DNA of 64,000 nucleotides from Marisa cornuarietis. Lineage: Eukaryota; Mollusca; Gastropoda; Architaenioglossa; Ampullariidae. Location of the stretch: contig SMMW01000554.1 of NCBI GenBank assembly GCA_004794655.1, positions 11,425,501-11,489,500 on the forward strand, read 5' to 3'. Numbering within the stretch: position 1 is the stretch's first letter; the number at the start of each line of letters is the position of its first letter. The notes below the pieces were generated by a model, which saw only the letters and a list, made by a program, of their open reading frames with translations, made no database searches and was not told where the DNA came from. Below are positions 42,001 to 57,000 of this stretch, one piece after another. A program made the translations under genes and the position numbers.

Positions 42001-45000
42001 TGTCAGAGCCTTTAAGAATACTTCCAAAGAGACATCTGTTAAGCCTGTGCTTTGAAGAGCCAGAGAACAGACTGCTGTGTATTTTGAGTGCACCATGGCA
42101 TGACCTTCATCCACTTAAAATGGAGATTCTGCTGATTTATTGCATGCTGAATCCTGGTACCCCTTTGTTTAAGTGAAAGTTTTCATCCATATCTTTTAAG
42201 GAATGAAATCCATAATATCACCCCAGATTGTGACAGTTCCCAGCTGGTTGCAGAAACTTTAATGTAGTCATGCTAATGCACTTCATGATTGGGCATTTAA
42301 AAGAGCTTGAAAATGCAAAATTTGGATTTTGTAAACAAAACCCATGCCTGAGCTGCTGTGGAAATGTAGTTCCTTATGAGCTATGGCGTTTTTGTTGATG
42401 TTTTTTATTTCCTGTTCTAGGACATTCAGAGGGCATGACCAAAGGAACACTGTGTTAAAACTATTTCCTTGCTTGTTTCAGGAATTTAATCTCAGTGTGT
42501 TGGAAGAATGTGTCTCCCTTGGTGCTTTCCGCACCTTGCTGCGTTACAACCGTGATAAAGACGAGAGAGCCGCCTCTCCTACCGAACCTTCTCTTGATCC
42601 TCTCTTCCAGGCAGCTCAGCTGACCATGTTCCGGCACATCAACAATGTCATCAACCACTTGCCTGTCCCTCACCAGTGCCTGGCATTTAGCACAGTGCTG
42701 CCGTCTCGAGCCCTTCGCTACATGGAAAGAATTGATGATCTTTTCACTGATCATGGTTGGTTTGATATGAACTTTAGCCTTGCTGCAGCATTTGCTCAAT
42801 ATGTCGTCTGCATCCGGCGATTTCCATGGGAAGCAAGGGTTCCTGGAGAGTCCCGGGGTGATGTCTGTAGGTTCTGTGTTCTTCTAATGGAGGTGAGAAC
42901 AAAACTGGCTTAAAACTTTGTGCATTTCTTTCTGTTTTCTCTGCTGAGGTTTCTGTGTTATTTTTTCTTTCTTAGGTAGATGAATGGTCCTTAAGGACAT
43001 TGCTCAGATTTGTGCTTATATGTTATTCACATCTTATGTAACAAAGGTCAGAATAATAATAATAGAGATCACTTATTTACCCCCACACAAAGGAGCTTGG
43101 CATGTTTTAACATAATGCAGACTGTCAGATACACTTAAGGTTATCTGCTAAGTATATACAATACACTTAATTATGCATCAACATGTAAGCCTACAGCTGT
43201 TAAAGATATTCTACAGTACCAACACCAATGAGAGTTACAGACATGAAACAATGGCAGGACAGCATCCTGCTTTAATCCTTTATTTGTTTTCTCAGAACAA
43301 GAAAACGGCTTTAAGTCACTGTAAATGTGTGTGCTATAGATGGTTCACTGGGCCATACAGCATGACAGCTTGCCAACATCTGAGCAGCTGCAGACTTGCC
43401 TGGAGTGCGTGGCGTGTGTGCTGCAGGACTCCAGTCTCTGGTCACTGCTGGCTCAAGATGACCATGCCACCTGGGCCAGCACCCTCATAGCAGGCCTTCA
43501 CCAGCTTCTTTCCTCTGGTCAGTGATTACACTTCCATGCTTTGTTTCTTAGCATTGTCAATCAAAGTTTGTGCTTATTTAGTGGGTCACTTGGTTCTGTT
43601 GGTTCCCTTATCGTCAAATAAGTTACTGAATTGGTTTGCTTTGTCTTTACAGTTGTAGTTTTGCCAGGTGAGAAAGTGGCCAGTCCTACCCATGAAGATC
43701 ATTCTGATGATGATAGCTGTGACGGTAAGTACCTACATGTTATCTTCTGGATCTCAAGGTGGGGCATGAACTCTTTCACTGAGTGTTCATGGATTTTTTT
43801 CTTGCTTCTCAACTGAATGTATTTTTCTGATTAATTCAATCAAAAAACTCTGTTTTCATTGATCAGTCACTAAATACACGATTCCAAAAAATATGCATAA
43901 CAAGGGGATGTATTTTATTGAACCATAGGAGCTTCTCAGCTGATCTTCAGACACTAATGAATAGACAAGAACAAAATATTAAATATAGATGAGGTGAAAG
44001 GTAAACTGAGATCATTCAAGTCAACCATAGATACTTTGTGCTTTGAACTATAACAGGTTGAGAACATGCAGCAGTCATTTGAACAGAAAACTGTAAAAAA
44101 AAAAATGTTTCAGTGGTCTTTGATGACAGATGAGATAGACTTGAAGGTTTGTTTGTTTTTTCTGAAGAGATAACCTCAGTTTTATTGATGTGTCAGAAAG
44201 GGAAGACAATTCACATGAGGTTTGTGTTCAATTATTGTTGACACCCAGCAGGGAACTGTTCAAAGTGTGGCAAGCTTCTGACATTAAAAAAGCACACAGA
44301 CTTTGCAAGAGACCTGTATAAGCAGCACAATGCCAGCAGAATAATACCAATAATACCAAGACCCTTAATTGTCAAGTTTGCTTGCTGGTTGGACAACATG
44401 GACATTCCTATCAAAGCAAGTTCAGATTGAGAGGGGTGATGGTAGAGGAGAACTAACAGAGAGGCAACAGTCAGTCATAAACAGTTACAGAGACTATACT
44501 ATTCATGCTTTCTACAGAGGTGACAAAAGTGTGGTAGAGGGCCCTCTTCAACAGAGTTGTAACAGACTGTCAGATGGAAAACAGTTACGGCAGCCCTGTG
44601 GACCATCTTACTAGATGACCACAGTACCACTTCATTCAGTAGCAGCATCTTTAGTACTTACCCAGCACCAATAGAGCACTAAGACAAATCATGCTGCTTC
44701 ATTGAAACATTAGCCTAGCTTTCTTCCATATAGTAAACATAGGTATGACAGATTCACTCATAAAATTCAGGCTAGGGGTACATAATTTGAACATCGCCAA
44801 ATTTTGCTTTAAAACCTAAATTTATGTCAACTTTGCTGGCCTGAGCTGTTAATTTATCTGTTGATTTTCAGACGCAGCATGTATGATACGCGCATGTGAC
44901 CAAGTGTCAGAACTAGTGCACTGCCTGCAGACACGCCTACACCCTGCTAATGATGACAGCCTGCGCTTTCCACCTTTCTTGGCTTCGCTCATCCGCAATA

Positions 45001-48000
45001 TCATCATTGGTAAAGTAGTTTTTCCGTATGGGAGATAATGGTTTAAGGTTTGAGTGGGTAGAATGGGTTCAGCATCAAAGAAGAAATCTTGAGACTAAAA
45101 GGAATACCACATGTTACTGATCTTATGTCTGCTCAAGAGCAAGAACATGTCAAACTGTTTTTTTTTTCTAAGATTTTTTTCTACATGTCAATAACTGTGC
45201 ATGGATTATCAGAAAGTTTGATTATTGCATACATGCATGTGCTTGTACATGTTTATGTATGTGTTTTGGGGGAAGGACATGTATTTTCATTGTGTTTGTG
45301 TCTCTGTGTGTGCACGCATGCACTTGCTGTATCACTGATGCTCAGGTCTTGCCAGGCTGCCACTTGTCAACACTTATGCTAGAACACCACCTGTTGTGTG
45401 GCGCCTTGGATGGTCTCCCTCTCCTATAGGCAGCCACCGTACTCAGCTGCCTCCCCTTCCTGTGGAATTTCTGCAAGAGAAAGATGTACTGAAGGAGTTT
45501 GTCACGAGAATCAACACACTAGGTCAGTGCTGGTCAACAATTTTTTTATATCAATGTTGTTCCACAAAATGTATATGACATACTGATGATATATTTAATA
45601 TATTTTACTGTGTTTTTAATGTTTTCTGGGAACTGAAATAGGAATGTGAGCATTATTTGCTATTGCCCTTTGATGTAATGTTGACGTCTCTGTTCCATGA
45701 CCAGGCTGGACCAATCGGCAGCAGTTTGAGGAGAGCTGGATGAGTCTGTTGGGTGTGCTTAACCCAGTGTCCCATGCAGGCCAACCCCTTTCCTCAGAGG
45801 TAGAACCCAGTGGACTCTTCATATTCAGTACACTGCTTGCTTATCTGTGCACTGCATACATAACATTACAGCAATGCAGCCTGGTGTTTCTTCTATAAAT
45901 TCTATATAAATTTGCCTGAAGATGTTCACATACCATTGAAAGAACCCAAGTCAAAGTTTAGACCTATACAGTGTATGCATGCTTAGCTGTGCAATGCTGC
46001 CTTTTAAAACAACAATCACAACCTAATGAAAGAGGGAGAGCACACAGGTCACTAAAATTCTAAAATCAGACAATTTATTATATGATTTCTTTAACATTCA
46101 AAATGTATGGTCAGGGGGGCTCACTCTTGGATTTTGACATTCCTGATGAATTAGTTTCTTGCATCACATATTCACTCACATCACATATTCACATTATAAC
46201 TCAGAAAGTAGTAGGGCACAGCCTGTAGCCTGTCACCAAAGCCAGCTCATCACTTTGTGTCCAGGAGGAAATAGAACAGTCCCAGGGAATGGTGATAGCA
46301 GTTCGAACCATCACAGCCCTTCTCCTGCAGGCCATGTATGTGCCCTGTTCTGGAAACCCTGTCAACAGCCAATATGAGATTCGGCCACGTGATAAACCTT
46401 TGGCCTTCCTCATGACTAGGTAAGGAGTGAATGTTGACTGCTTTGTCTTTCAGTATTTGGCATCATTTCTGCTTTTCAGCACACTATTGTATTCAAGGGT
46501 GATTGATACTGCTACTAATTTAAGCATATATTCATACTTTTCTTTTCTCATCTTTGTGTTATCAGAAAATGGTCTTTAGTGATGACAAACAAGCACCTGT
46601 TGTATGGAGTTACACTAAAGAATTTACTTGATTGATGTTCTGGCAGGTGTGGGAAAAAGCTATCAATGATCAGAGGACTCATAGAACAAGAAGTGCGCAA
46701 TTTGTGTGCTATTAAGTAAGTAACCACTTTCCTTCCTATTTTAGCATTTATTTTTTCTGCATACATTTGTAAGGACATAATGCCATTTTACTGGCATGTT
46801 GCATACCAAGCATTCTGAATAATTTTGGTTGTCATATTTAAAGTCATAGGGCAGTCCAAGCATTTAAAATGTTCACAAAGGTGTGTGTGCGTGCGTGCAT
46901 GCATGTGTATTCTTGTATGTGTATGTGCATGTGTGTACATGCTCATGCAGGCCAGATCGTCTTACACACCATCCATACAGCAGTCCACGGCGAAAGATAG
47001 ATTCTATTCACTATGACTTGTTTGAGGAAAACCTTGAGAGAGAGTTCGGCTGTGAGGACTATGGACTTGGACAGGTCAGTGCTGTGACATATTTTGTGGT
47101 TGTTTATTTGCTGTCTGTCAATTTTCTCATCCTTCTTCTTTCTGTTGTTGCTCATGGATTTTCATCAAATTTGTTGTCAACTATTCTTTACAGCCTTTGC
47201 TGTGGCACCTCCTTCTACTCAGGATTGTTTTAACACCTGTGCCAGGTTGCTTTTTGTTTTTGTCAACTAAAGATCTCTATGACCAGATTTATTGGTGCCA
47301 TCTTCTCCCAGTCACTACAATTTTTTTTTTTAACCTTTCTTATCTCCCGACTTTTCTAATTTTTTCCTCAATACATTCTCCAGTGGTTTAGATTCTGGAT
47401 CTATGTGGGTCAACGGCATAGCCTTAACAATGGTCTCCTGTGTACTGTTCTGCACTGCCATTGTGTTGATGCAGTTGATGCAGCATCTCTGTCAGTAATC
47501 TGAGTGCACGCTGTTGTGTGCTCTGTAACTGATATTTTCTTATATGTTTGTTCTATTTGTGCTGTGAGCATTTTGAATCTATATGTAGATGCCATTTGTC
47601 TCTTTTGTGCAAAGCACATTCAATCTACTGAAATTGGAGAAATGTGTTGTATTATTTCTGGTTTTCAGGATGATGATACCAGCATATCCATTAGAAACAA
47701 ACAAAAATTAAACTCGCCTTTATACCATGTCTATTTTATCGTGATCTCATGATAGACTGACATTCCAACCATTGTTCTATCATGATCTCCTTCTAACAAC
47801 ATAGACTAACATTCATACCATGTCGATCACGATCTTACAATAGACTTTTCCAGACACTTGTATTCTGTCCAGATTTCACTGGAGTCAGTGTGGGCAGTTG
47901 TAGGCAGCCTTGAACCAGCACTTGCAGAGTCCGACACTACAGACTCACTGGACAGCCCACAGCCTGACGATGTCCGAGTGCATTTGGCATCTCGTGCAGG

Positions 48001-51000
48001 AGGCAGCAGTGGAGAGGCCCATGGAGAGCGATCAGTGTCGTTGAGTGGACTGGACATTCACTCGTGTCTGCAGTTTCTGCTGGAGCTGTATGGAGCATGG
48101 CTACATGTAGACAACAACCCCAAGCCGCCACTCATGCTGATCAATGCAGTGGTCAAATCGGTGAGTATTCCTTAACTTCTTTTTTTGTTTTCAAATACCC
48201 ATCATCGGCGCCAGTTTTCAGACTCACTCGGTCATTACAAAATGTGGATAGGCTAGCATTCAAAGCACAGCTGCAGATGGCGCTCCTCCAACCACCCTCT
48301 GCCGAGCAACTTGACTGTGTTTTTCGTAGAGTGGTTGATGACCACGCCCCAGTGTCTCGACGTCTGATGCGCCAGTCTAAATGTGCGCCTTGGTATTCAC
48401 AGATCCGCGTCAAACTCCGTGACCTGAAGCGCCCGCGCCGGCGAGCTGAACGTGTTTGGCGGAAGACTGGACTCGTCATCCACAAAGAAATTTATAATGC
48501 CGCAAAGCGAAGCGTTGCAAAATGCATTTATGCGGCTAAAGCATCATATCTTCAGGGCCAAATAATTAACTGCACCTCCTCCAAAAAGCTCTTTGCCATT
48601 TGCACTCAAATGACTGGATCTAAGACAGCAACACCACTGCCCACTGTCTACCCTGCTTCACTGCTGCCGCAAGTGTTTAGTGATTATTTCACCAGCAAGA
48701 TATCGGACATTCGATCATCTTTAGACTCTGTGTTGGCGCTTGACAGCATCTCCTGTGATGCCCTCCCAGGATGCTCCATGAGCAAGTTCCTACCAGTCTC
48801 TGAGACCTATGTGAAAGCGGTTATTCTAAAAGCTAAACCAACAACTTGCGAGTTAGATCCGATGCCCACAAGCCTTCTGCTCGAGTGCCTCGATACTCTA
48901 CTTCCTGCCATCACAAATATTGTAAATGTCAACCTGTCGTCAGGTGTTTTCCCATCTTTGTTCAAAAATGCGGTGGTGAGGCCACTTCTAAAGAAATCCA
49001 CGCTTGACGTCAATGTGCTGAACAACTACCGTCCAGTTTCCAACTTGTCTTTTCTCTCTAAGATCATAGAGAAAATAGTTTTGACACAGCTCTGGGCATA
49101 CTTACAAGAGCACCATCTTATCCCACAAGCTCAGTCGGCATATAGACCTTTCCACAGCACCGAGACCACTCTTATTAAAGTAACAACAGACATATTATCT
49201 GCTCTTGACAGTGGTGATGTCTCTCCATTAACCCTACTGGACCTGTCTGCTGCATTTGACACTATAGACCACTCTCTGCTTTTTCACAGACTCCACACCC
49301 TCTACGGGATTTCTGGACCTGCCCTCTCATGGTTCAACTCCTATCTCACTGATAGGACCCAGACTGTGTTAGTTGATGGTCAGATATCTCGCCCTGCTTC
49401 ACTTTTCTGTGGTGTTCCCCAAGGCTTAGTACTTGGCCCAGTTCTGTTCATCCTGTATACTAAGCCACTTTCATCATGCATCCGGTCTCACCAGGTTTCT
49501 CATCAATCCTATGCTGACGACATGCAGCTTTACTGTTCTACTCCACCGGCTGAGTCTCACTCTGCTATTAGCTCTCTAGAAGCTTGTATCAGCGATGTCA
49601 AGGGCTGGATGGTAAAAAAACAAGCTTAAACTAAAGGATGATAAAACGGAAGCCCTCTTGTGCCATAGAAGAAGACATCAACCTTCACTCGTCAGTCTGC
49701 CCAATCACATCAAGGTGGGCGACAGCAACATCACCTTCACGTCATCCGTTAGGAATCTGGGATTTATTGTCACTGATGACATGAAACTCGATAGTTATGT
49801 AGCAGCTGTCTGTCGGTCTGCCTATTATGAGCTCCGTAAGATCAGTGCCATCCGTCACTTTCTCTCTACACGCACTACCAGCACTCTTGTCTGTGCGTTT
49901 GTTCTTTCTCGACTTGACTACTGCAACTCCTTGCTGGCAGGCTGCCCTGACTACCTCATTCACAGACTCCAGAGAGTACAGAACTCCTCTGCGCGTCTGG
50001 TACTTAGAGCAAGGAAACGGGACCATGTCACTCCTCTCCTTCGTTTTCTACACTGGCTACCCATCCTTTCTCGCATTCAGTACAAACTGTTTGTGCTGTG
50101 TTTTAATTTCTTTGCTGGCTCCTGTCCTGACTATTTCTCTGAACTTCTCATCCCTTACTCTCCGTCCAGACAACTACGCTCTTCGTCTGACGACCGTATC
50201 CTAACTGTTCCTGTCACCAGAACAACAACATACTGTAACAGGACTTTTGGCTACTGTGCTGCAAAACAATGGAACTCTCTTCCTTTCCGTATCCGCCACC
50301 TTCCTACAATTGAATCTTTCAAATCTGCACTGAAAACGCACCTCTTCCTTGAGCATTACTCCTAACACAGTCCACAATGCTAGTCCTTCTTAACCCCCCC
50401 CCCTTCCCTCTTGCTACTTTACCCATCTTTCTCGGCAGAATCACTATATTTCTCTGTTCCTGTTACTTGATGCCTTTTGTTTTCTGTTTCGTCGTCAGTA
50501 CTGTCGTTTTCTTTCGTCCCCTTTGTTCTGTATCTACTTAGTCCACGTCTCTTCCTCGTTTTAAGCGCTAAGAGCATGCTCTCTATGAGTATGAATATGC
50601 GCTATAAAAATCTTCACTATTATTATTATTATTTTCACCCAGTGTGGGCTGGTACAGTAAAAAAGAAAAAACCTTGCTTATCACTGCAGTGAGAATTGCA
50701 AGGTCCTGGATTCAATCTCATCTTGAAGCACAGATACTTTTTCTCCCACTTTCCTTGTTTTCGTCCTCACCACATGGCAGAGCATTTGCAGTTTAACTCC
50801 ACAGAGTAATGTCTCTTCATCTTACTGGCTTGAGGGGGCTAGCTGTCTGTATTTTCATTCTCTATGTCAGTCTATTTTGATGTCAGTGCTCATTGTTAGA
50901 CCTTTACTATTTTTTTCCACGTTGGTCTGTTTTGAGCCTCATCCTTGTGCGGCACTATTTCCTAGCCTGTTGCCTTTTTGTTATTTTCATCTATAACTTT

Positions 51001-54000
51001 CAATGTTATCCACTGTCAGTCTCTTTGGACTACCGCCATTACGGTCAAGTGTCTTAACTATGACGAGATAGAGCAGACAGTAGGGTCAGATACTATACCA
51101 GCTACTATCCTGCAAGAGTGGGTGAGTCATCATGTGGTCAAAACAGATGGAAGAGGACTGCATAATCATGATCTTTTTCATCCTTTCTCTTCCCACTACT
51201 CTTCTGATTTTCAGTTCCTGAAGTCTATTCAGGAATCCTCTTGCTGTGACTTTTCTTCTGATAACTGTAAACAATACAATCTACCTTTCTCTCTAAAAGA
51301 TTTGCAGCAGGCCTTTCAGAAGTGCAAAGACTCTGCACCTGGCCTAGACAGCACTTCTTATCAGCTGTTAACCCATCTTCCATAGGTCTCTCTCCTCCTC
51401 CTCCTCCTAGCCAACTATTTGGGTGTCCAGCTGTTTCCCTCCTTCGTGGAGATAGGCAGTTGTGGTGCCCATCCCAAAACCTGGTAAGGATTCTTCTGAT
51501 CATAATTCTTACTGTCCTATCACTCTCATTAGTTGTCCCTACTCTCTTCAGCATTAAAATAGATTCAATCTTAAAATCTGTCTAGATCTGGTGGCTTCGA
51601 TGTATGCAGATAACTTTGCTCTCTGCAGCTGAGGCTAATCTCTATCATGTCTGCCGTTTTCAGCTGTGTATATATGGTGTACAAAAGTGGGTGACAGAAA
51701 TTGGCTTCATATTTAATTTTCTTCTACCAAGTCAGCATGCCTTCACTTTTATAAACTGCAAGGCACATTTCCAAACCCATCTGTCTCTTTATCTGGTCCA
51801 GGAAGTAAAAATTTCTTGGGGTCATTTTTGACTGCAGAATATCTTTTCTTCCACATGTCAGATCTCTACACCTTTCATGTCAGAAAGCCTTGGACATTCT
51901 TTGAGTAGTTGACCATGTCAGCAAGGGAGCGGACTGTACAGTCATGCTTTGCCTATACCATGCCCTGGTCTGTGCCAAGCTGGACAATGGATCCATCATC
52001 TATGGCTCTGCTCAGGAGTCCCATCTCAAAATTCTCTATCCTATTCACTATCAAGGACTCTGCATCTGTTTGGGTGCCTTTTGTACCACCCCTGTACAAA
52101 GTTTGTACACAGAAGCTGTTGAGCCTCCACTTTCTCTTTGCAGTCTGAAGCTCATGCTATTCTATTTCTGTCAGTCATTTGAAAGCTCATCCTGGAAACC
52201 CTGCCTACCATACTGTTTTTGGACCTCAGTATGCCATTCATACCAAAGACCAAACCCATGATCACTCCATGTTGCACTTCAGTTACAAGCTGCCGGAGTA
52301 GATATTCAACAGGCAGAGCTTCTCCTTGGACTTTTCCTGTTCCGGAGATTCTTCTTGATCTTGCAGCTTTTAAAAAAGGTGACACCAGTGACCTCATCTT
52401 TCTTCAGTGCTTTCAGAAACTTCTGTCTATCCTGGATTCTGTCCTATCTTTACAGACGGCTCCAGTGCACCAAACAGGGGACCTGTAGCTGCAGCAGTTC
52501 CATCCTGCCAACTGCAACAGGCCTCTTCAGCCTGACTTGTGGATTGCTGCTCTATCTTCTCTTCAGAACATCATGCCATCTTGCTAGGCTTGTTCACCGT
52601 TCTTTGGAGCAGAACTTCTTGATCATTTCAGATTTGCTTTCTGCTCTCCAGGCTCTTCTTTCCAGTCTTTTTGACCACCCTCTCGTGGTTGAATTCACAC
52701 AATTCATGCAGCTCTCCTTCATCGCAACAAAAACATTGTTTTCATTTTGGCTCCTGGCTATGCTGGTATTCCTGGCAATGTCAGAGCGGACAAGTCCACC
52801 AAGGCTGCTTGCCAGTCTTCTGGTCAAATGCAGTCATTGGTGTCATCAGACTGTGTCTATCTTCACGGCCTATGTTCAGTCCCTGTGGCAACGCCACTGA
52901 AACACTCTGGGTCAGAACAAGTTACACGCCAACTTTCCCGGCCTTTCTGACTGTCTGCCTCCATGCCGTCCTGTGGGGCGGGAGGAGGCAGTTCTCACTA
53001 GACTAAGGCTAGGGCACACATATGCCATGCAGTCACAGCTTTTAGGGCGTTGGCGATGGATTGGACATGTGCTCCGCCAGCAGACAGCAGACCTCTCCAG
53101 AATCGCCCTATGATGGACTCCAGACGGCCGAAGAAAACGAGGCCGCCCAAAGGAAACCTGGAGAAGAACAGTGGAAAGGGAGATGAAAGGAAAGTTCTGG
53201 ACATGGGGTCGCCTGGAGCGGGTTTCAGCCGATCGACATCAGTGGCGGGCTCTGGTTGAGGCCTTATGTGCAACTAGCACGAAGAGGATTGATTGATTGA
53301 TTGATTGATTGACAGCTTTTAGGAGGCAAATCCCCACCAGTTTGTCCTTGGTGTCAGGGAATTTTTACTGCTGTGCATGTTTTAATTTGTTGTCCCGGTC
53401 TCCAGAGTATCCACTAGCAGTTCGTTACCTACCAGTTTATAATTTGTTCAGTGTCTTGTCTTTCGTTGTTAAGGATGTTGTCATGTCACCTGCGGTTTTT
53501 GTGTCTCAACCTTTGTTATGTAACATTACCTTTATCGCTGTGATATAGCTTTAGTTGCTGGTACGGCATAAAACATTAACAGCTAACTTGCCAGCATGTC
53601 TGCAAGTGAAGATCACTGTATAGAGCTGTAAATTAAGTGTTTGGGAAATCTCTTCAACTACAAAGACTCAGATTTTCTTGGAGAGGTTTGCACCATAGAT
53701 TAGAACCCACAAACGAACCATTGATGACAACATAGGTGCATGGGACTTGGGCATCATTGCCAGTTCAACATCAGTAACATACTCAACTTTTCACCATAAC
53801 AAAGAGAAATCTTTTTATGTTTGTATAAATGTTGATGTGTCTGTCTGTCCAAGTCCGTGTTGACATTCCCTGTGTGAGTTTTTAGTTTGCTATTTGCTGG
53901 TTTTTCATGGGACGTTATTTTTTTTTTTTTAATGTCAACTGACATTTTGTACAGCATGGTGAGCCTGGCTTTGGCTGGAGTACCATTTGATATAAGCTCG

Positions 54001-57000
54001 TTGATGGTTAGTTCCTAGTCGTCTATACTGACTATTCTCTTTGGATTCTCACCTCATTGTGCATTGTCCATGATTTTCTGTTACATTCCTCACACTTCAT
54101 GCACATATACTTTGTGGTGCACACACACACACACACACACACTGATTGTGATGTAAATTCAGGTAGTATTTTATAGCCTTCAGTAGCTAATTTCTTTGAG
54201 AATGAAGTAGATTATGTAGATCTCTTTTTTTCGTACAGATGGTCTGCTTGTCAGATTTGTTCATGGAGCGTGAGCAATTTGAGTTTATGCTTGACACTCT
54301 ACTGGACGTACTGAAAGTCCATCCCTCAGAGGACGAGCTTGTCAACCAGTACCTGATTGTAGGACTGACAAAAGCATCAGCTGTCATAGGCGTGGTAAGT
54401 CTATGTATTTATCAACTTGAATCTAGCTAAAAATTAGCCAATATATTGACCTCAAAAGGTTTCCCAGAAATGTCACAACTTTCAATGTTTATTTTTGCAT
54501 TTGAGGTCCTTTTTCTGTGCTTAATGAACACCTGTCATTGTTTGCCATTCTTTATTTAAATCATCAGCTAAAAACATTTGTGGCAGAAACACAGACATGT
54601 TCTCAAACTTGCATAAATAAAATCCAAACTTTTTTCAAAAGAATAATATAACTTTTGTCTTGCACCAACAGACCTGCACTGGCATGCTAATCTGCACTGT
54701 TATATTGACCAAAACTCTTATACTGACCTATGCTCTTCTGTGGCACTGCATTACTTGTGCAGGATGCTGCAACAGTTGAGAAGATTGTGAAGACAGTGGA
54801 CAGTGGTCTGAAGAGCACACACTTACCCACCAAGATCTCCTGCCTGCATGGAATGCTATATCTCTTGGAAGGCGGACTCAATGATATCATTCGTGCATTG
54901 TTGCCTACTATGGCTGACTTTATTCTCCGCCATCTTGCTATAGTGTCACAGTGAGTATGCTGGCTGGCAGTGCAGTTGCCTTTCCACTATCTTAGGGTAA
55001 ACAGATGTGAGATCAATTGATAATTTCTGCTGCTGATGACAATGGTGATGATGATGATTAGCAGCCTGACAGTAGATAGATTCCTGTGTCTGACTGCTCT
55101 AATTAGACTTGATTTCTAGCAGTGATTAAAAGTATAGCTTCCAGCAGTAGCTAATGAACACAGAGTGTTACAGAGACTCCAGATAAAGTGACTGACCAAA
55201 TCTTCATGTAGTGACTACCACTGTAGTTTCCTGAAGTGACTACTGACCATAACTGCTTGTAGTGCTCAGTGGCTGTGACTATCTGGGTTTCAGAGCCTGC
55301 ATTATTAGCCAGCAGTTTGTCATAACGCTGTGGGCCACGGCCTTCTACATGCATGAAAACTTCCACAATGAGCTGAAAGACACAGACTTTACCTCCAAAA
55401 TGATGCAGGTGTGATTTTATATTACCATTTTTTATGATTTATTTTTCATCTGTATTTCATTATTTTCAACGGGTAGTCCAGTAGTGAAAATGGTTAGCGC
55501 CTGTCACCAATACAGTGAAGGTTACCTGTCCTGGGTTCAGCTTTCATCTCAGGCACACTGTTCTTTCTTTGCTTGTGGCATATGTTTACAGGGCTGGCTT
55601 CCTTGCCATGATATAGCCTTAGTTCCTGACTTGGCGTAAAACACCAATCCCTCCTCCCCTTCATTCTTTTCAATAGCTCTCTTGTATTTTTCATTTGAAA
55701 GGCAAATCAAGCATAAAGAAAACCATTATACTCTTTGTTTTAGTATTTGTACAGACTTGTGTGCATATGTCTATGCTGGATATGCTACATGTTTTGCCAT
55801 TTGTTTAAGAACAGAAGAGGTAGAGGTGGGGGTATGCAAGAACAATATTAATCTGTTAATGATTCATAAATCCTGTCACCAGCTGATAGTCACTACAGCA
55901 GCTTGCAGCGAGGAAACGGTGTCAACAGCGGTCTTTCTCACCATCATGAAGGGGACAGAGAGGCTGCTCCTGGCCGATGTCATGTCACGCACCGACACCG
56001 AGTCCATCATCAAACTCAGCATGGACAGGTTTGCTGCACCTTCCTCACACTGTCTCTCTGTAGATCATCCAGGGACTCATTCAGCCAGTCTCTCATCATT
56101 CTAGCTACTAATTTGTTGCTTATCTCTTGGGAGCATGTGTAAAGGAAGCTATTGTAGTTGGATTTCAGGCAATAAATGTAAAAACTTCTACAAGGAGGCA
56201 TTGCAGTTGTTTCAGTGGAAGTCCTTCATCAGTAGTGGAATATAAGAGTCATACAAGTCATGCAGGGGTAGAGGAACATAGACGTGCACATATTACTCTG
56301 GAGAATATGAAGAGATGATGCTTAGGAGACAACTGACCAACATATTTTATGGTGAACATGACCCAACACTGCTTACAGGTTGTGTTTGCCAAACCCACAG
56401 AGAGCCCTTCCTGCTTTGGGGCTTATGTTCACCTGCATGTATTCTGGTGAGGATTGCTTTTCTTGTTTATAGAACAAGTTAAGTTTCATTAAATTTCTAT
56501 TATGAAATGGTTTTAATTACATTTTATTTTGCTGCTCTTGGATGTTTGTAACTATCTGCTTAACTGCTATGGATTTGTCATTTATCGTTAAACTGGGAAC
56601 TCTTGCAGGCAAGTCACTTGACCAATACAGCCCCCGACCAAGGGATGAGCCAACCTTTTTAGCGAGCAATGCTTTTGAGACAGTTTACCAGGATCCAGAG
56701 TCTCTCATTGTGGCCATGGAGCGGGTCACTGTTCTGTTTGACAGGTAATCCGTATCTGCATTTGCAAGTGCCTCTGATCTTACAAAATTATTCTTCATTG
56801 ACAAGCTACTGCTGTGGTGGTCTAAGGACAGAGCTCCCAGTTTACTAATGGCAGATTTTTGGTTTTGCTCTTTTTCTTTTTTTCACAGGTCAGAGTTCTA
56901 GATGAATATGTAATGCTTATCCATATGATGAGAATTGCAAAAATCAAAAAGAAATCTTTTTTCTCTTTTTGTTGTGGCTGCTTGACAGAATCAAGAAGGG

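Noticed and set aside
48064..48204. Open frame starting with ATG at 48064 that runs into the LINE reverse transcriptase
   Set aside because: This part overlaps HTT exon 47 in a different frame. The LINE starts about 48200; the upstream ATG is a chance extension and not a fusion protein.
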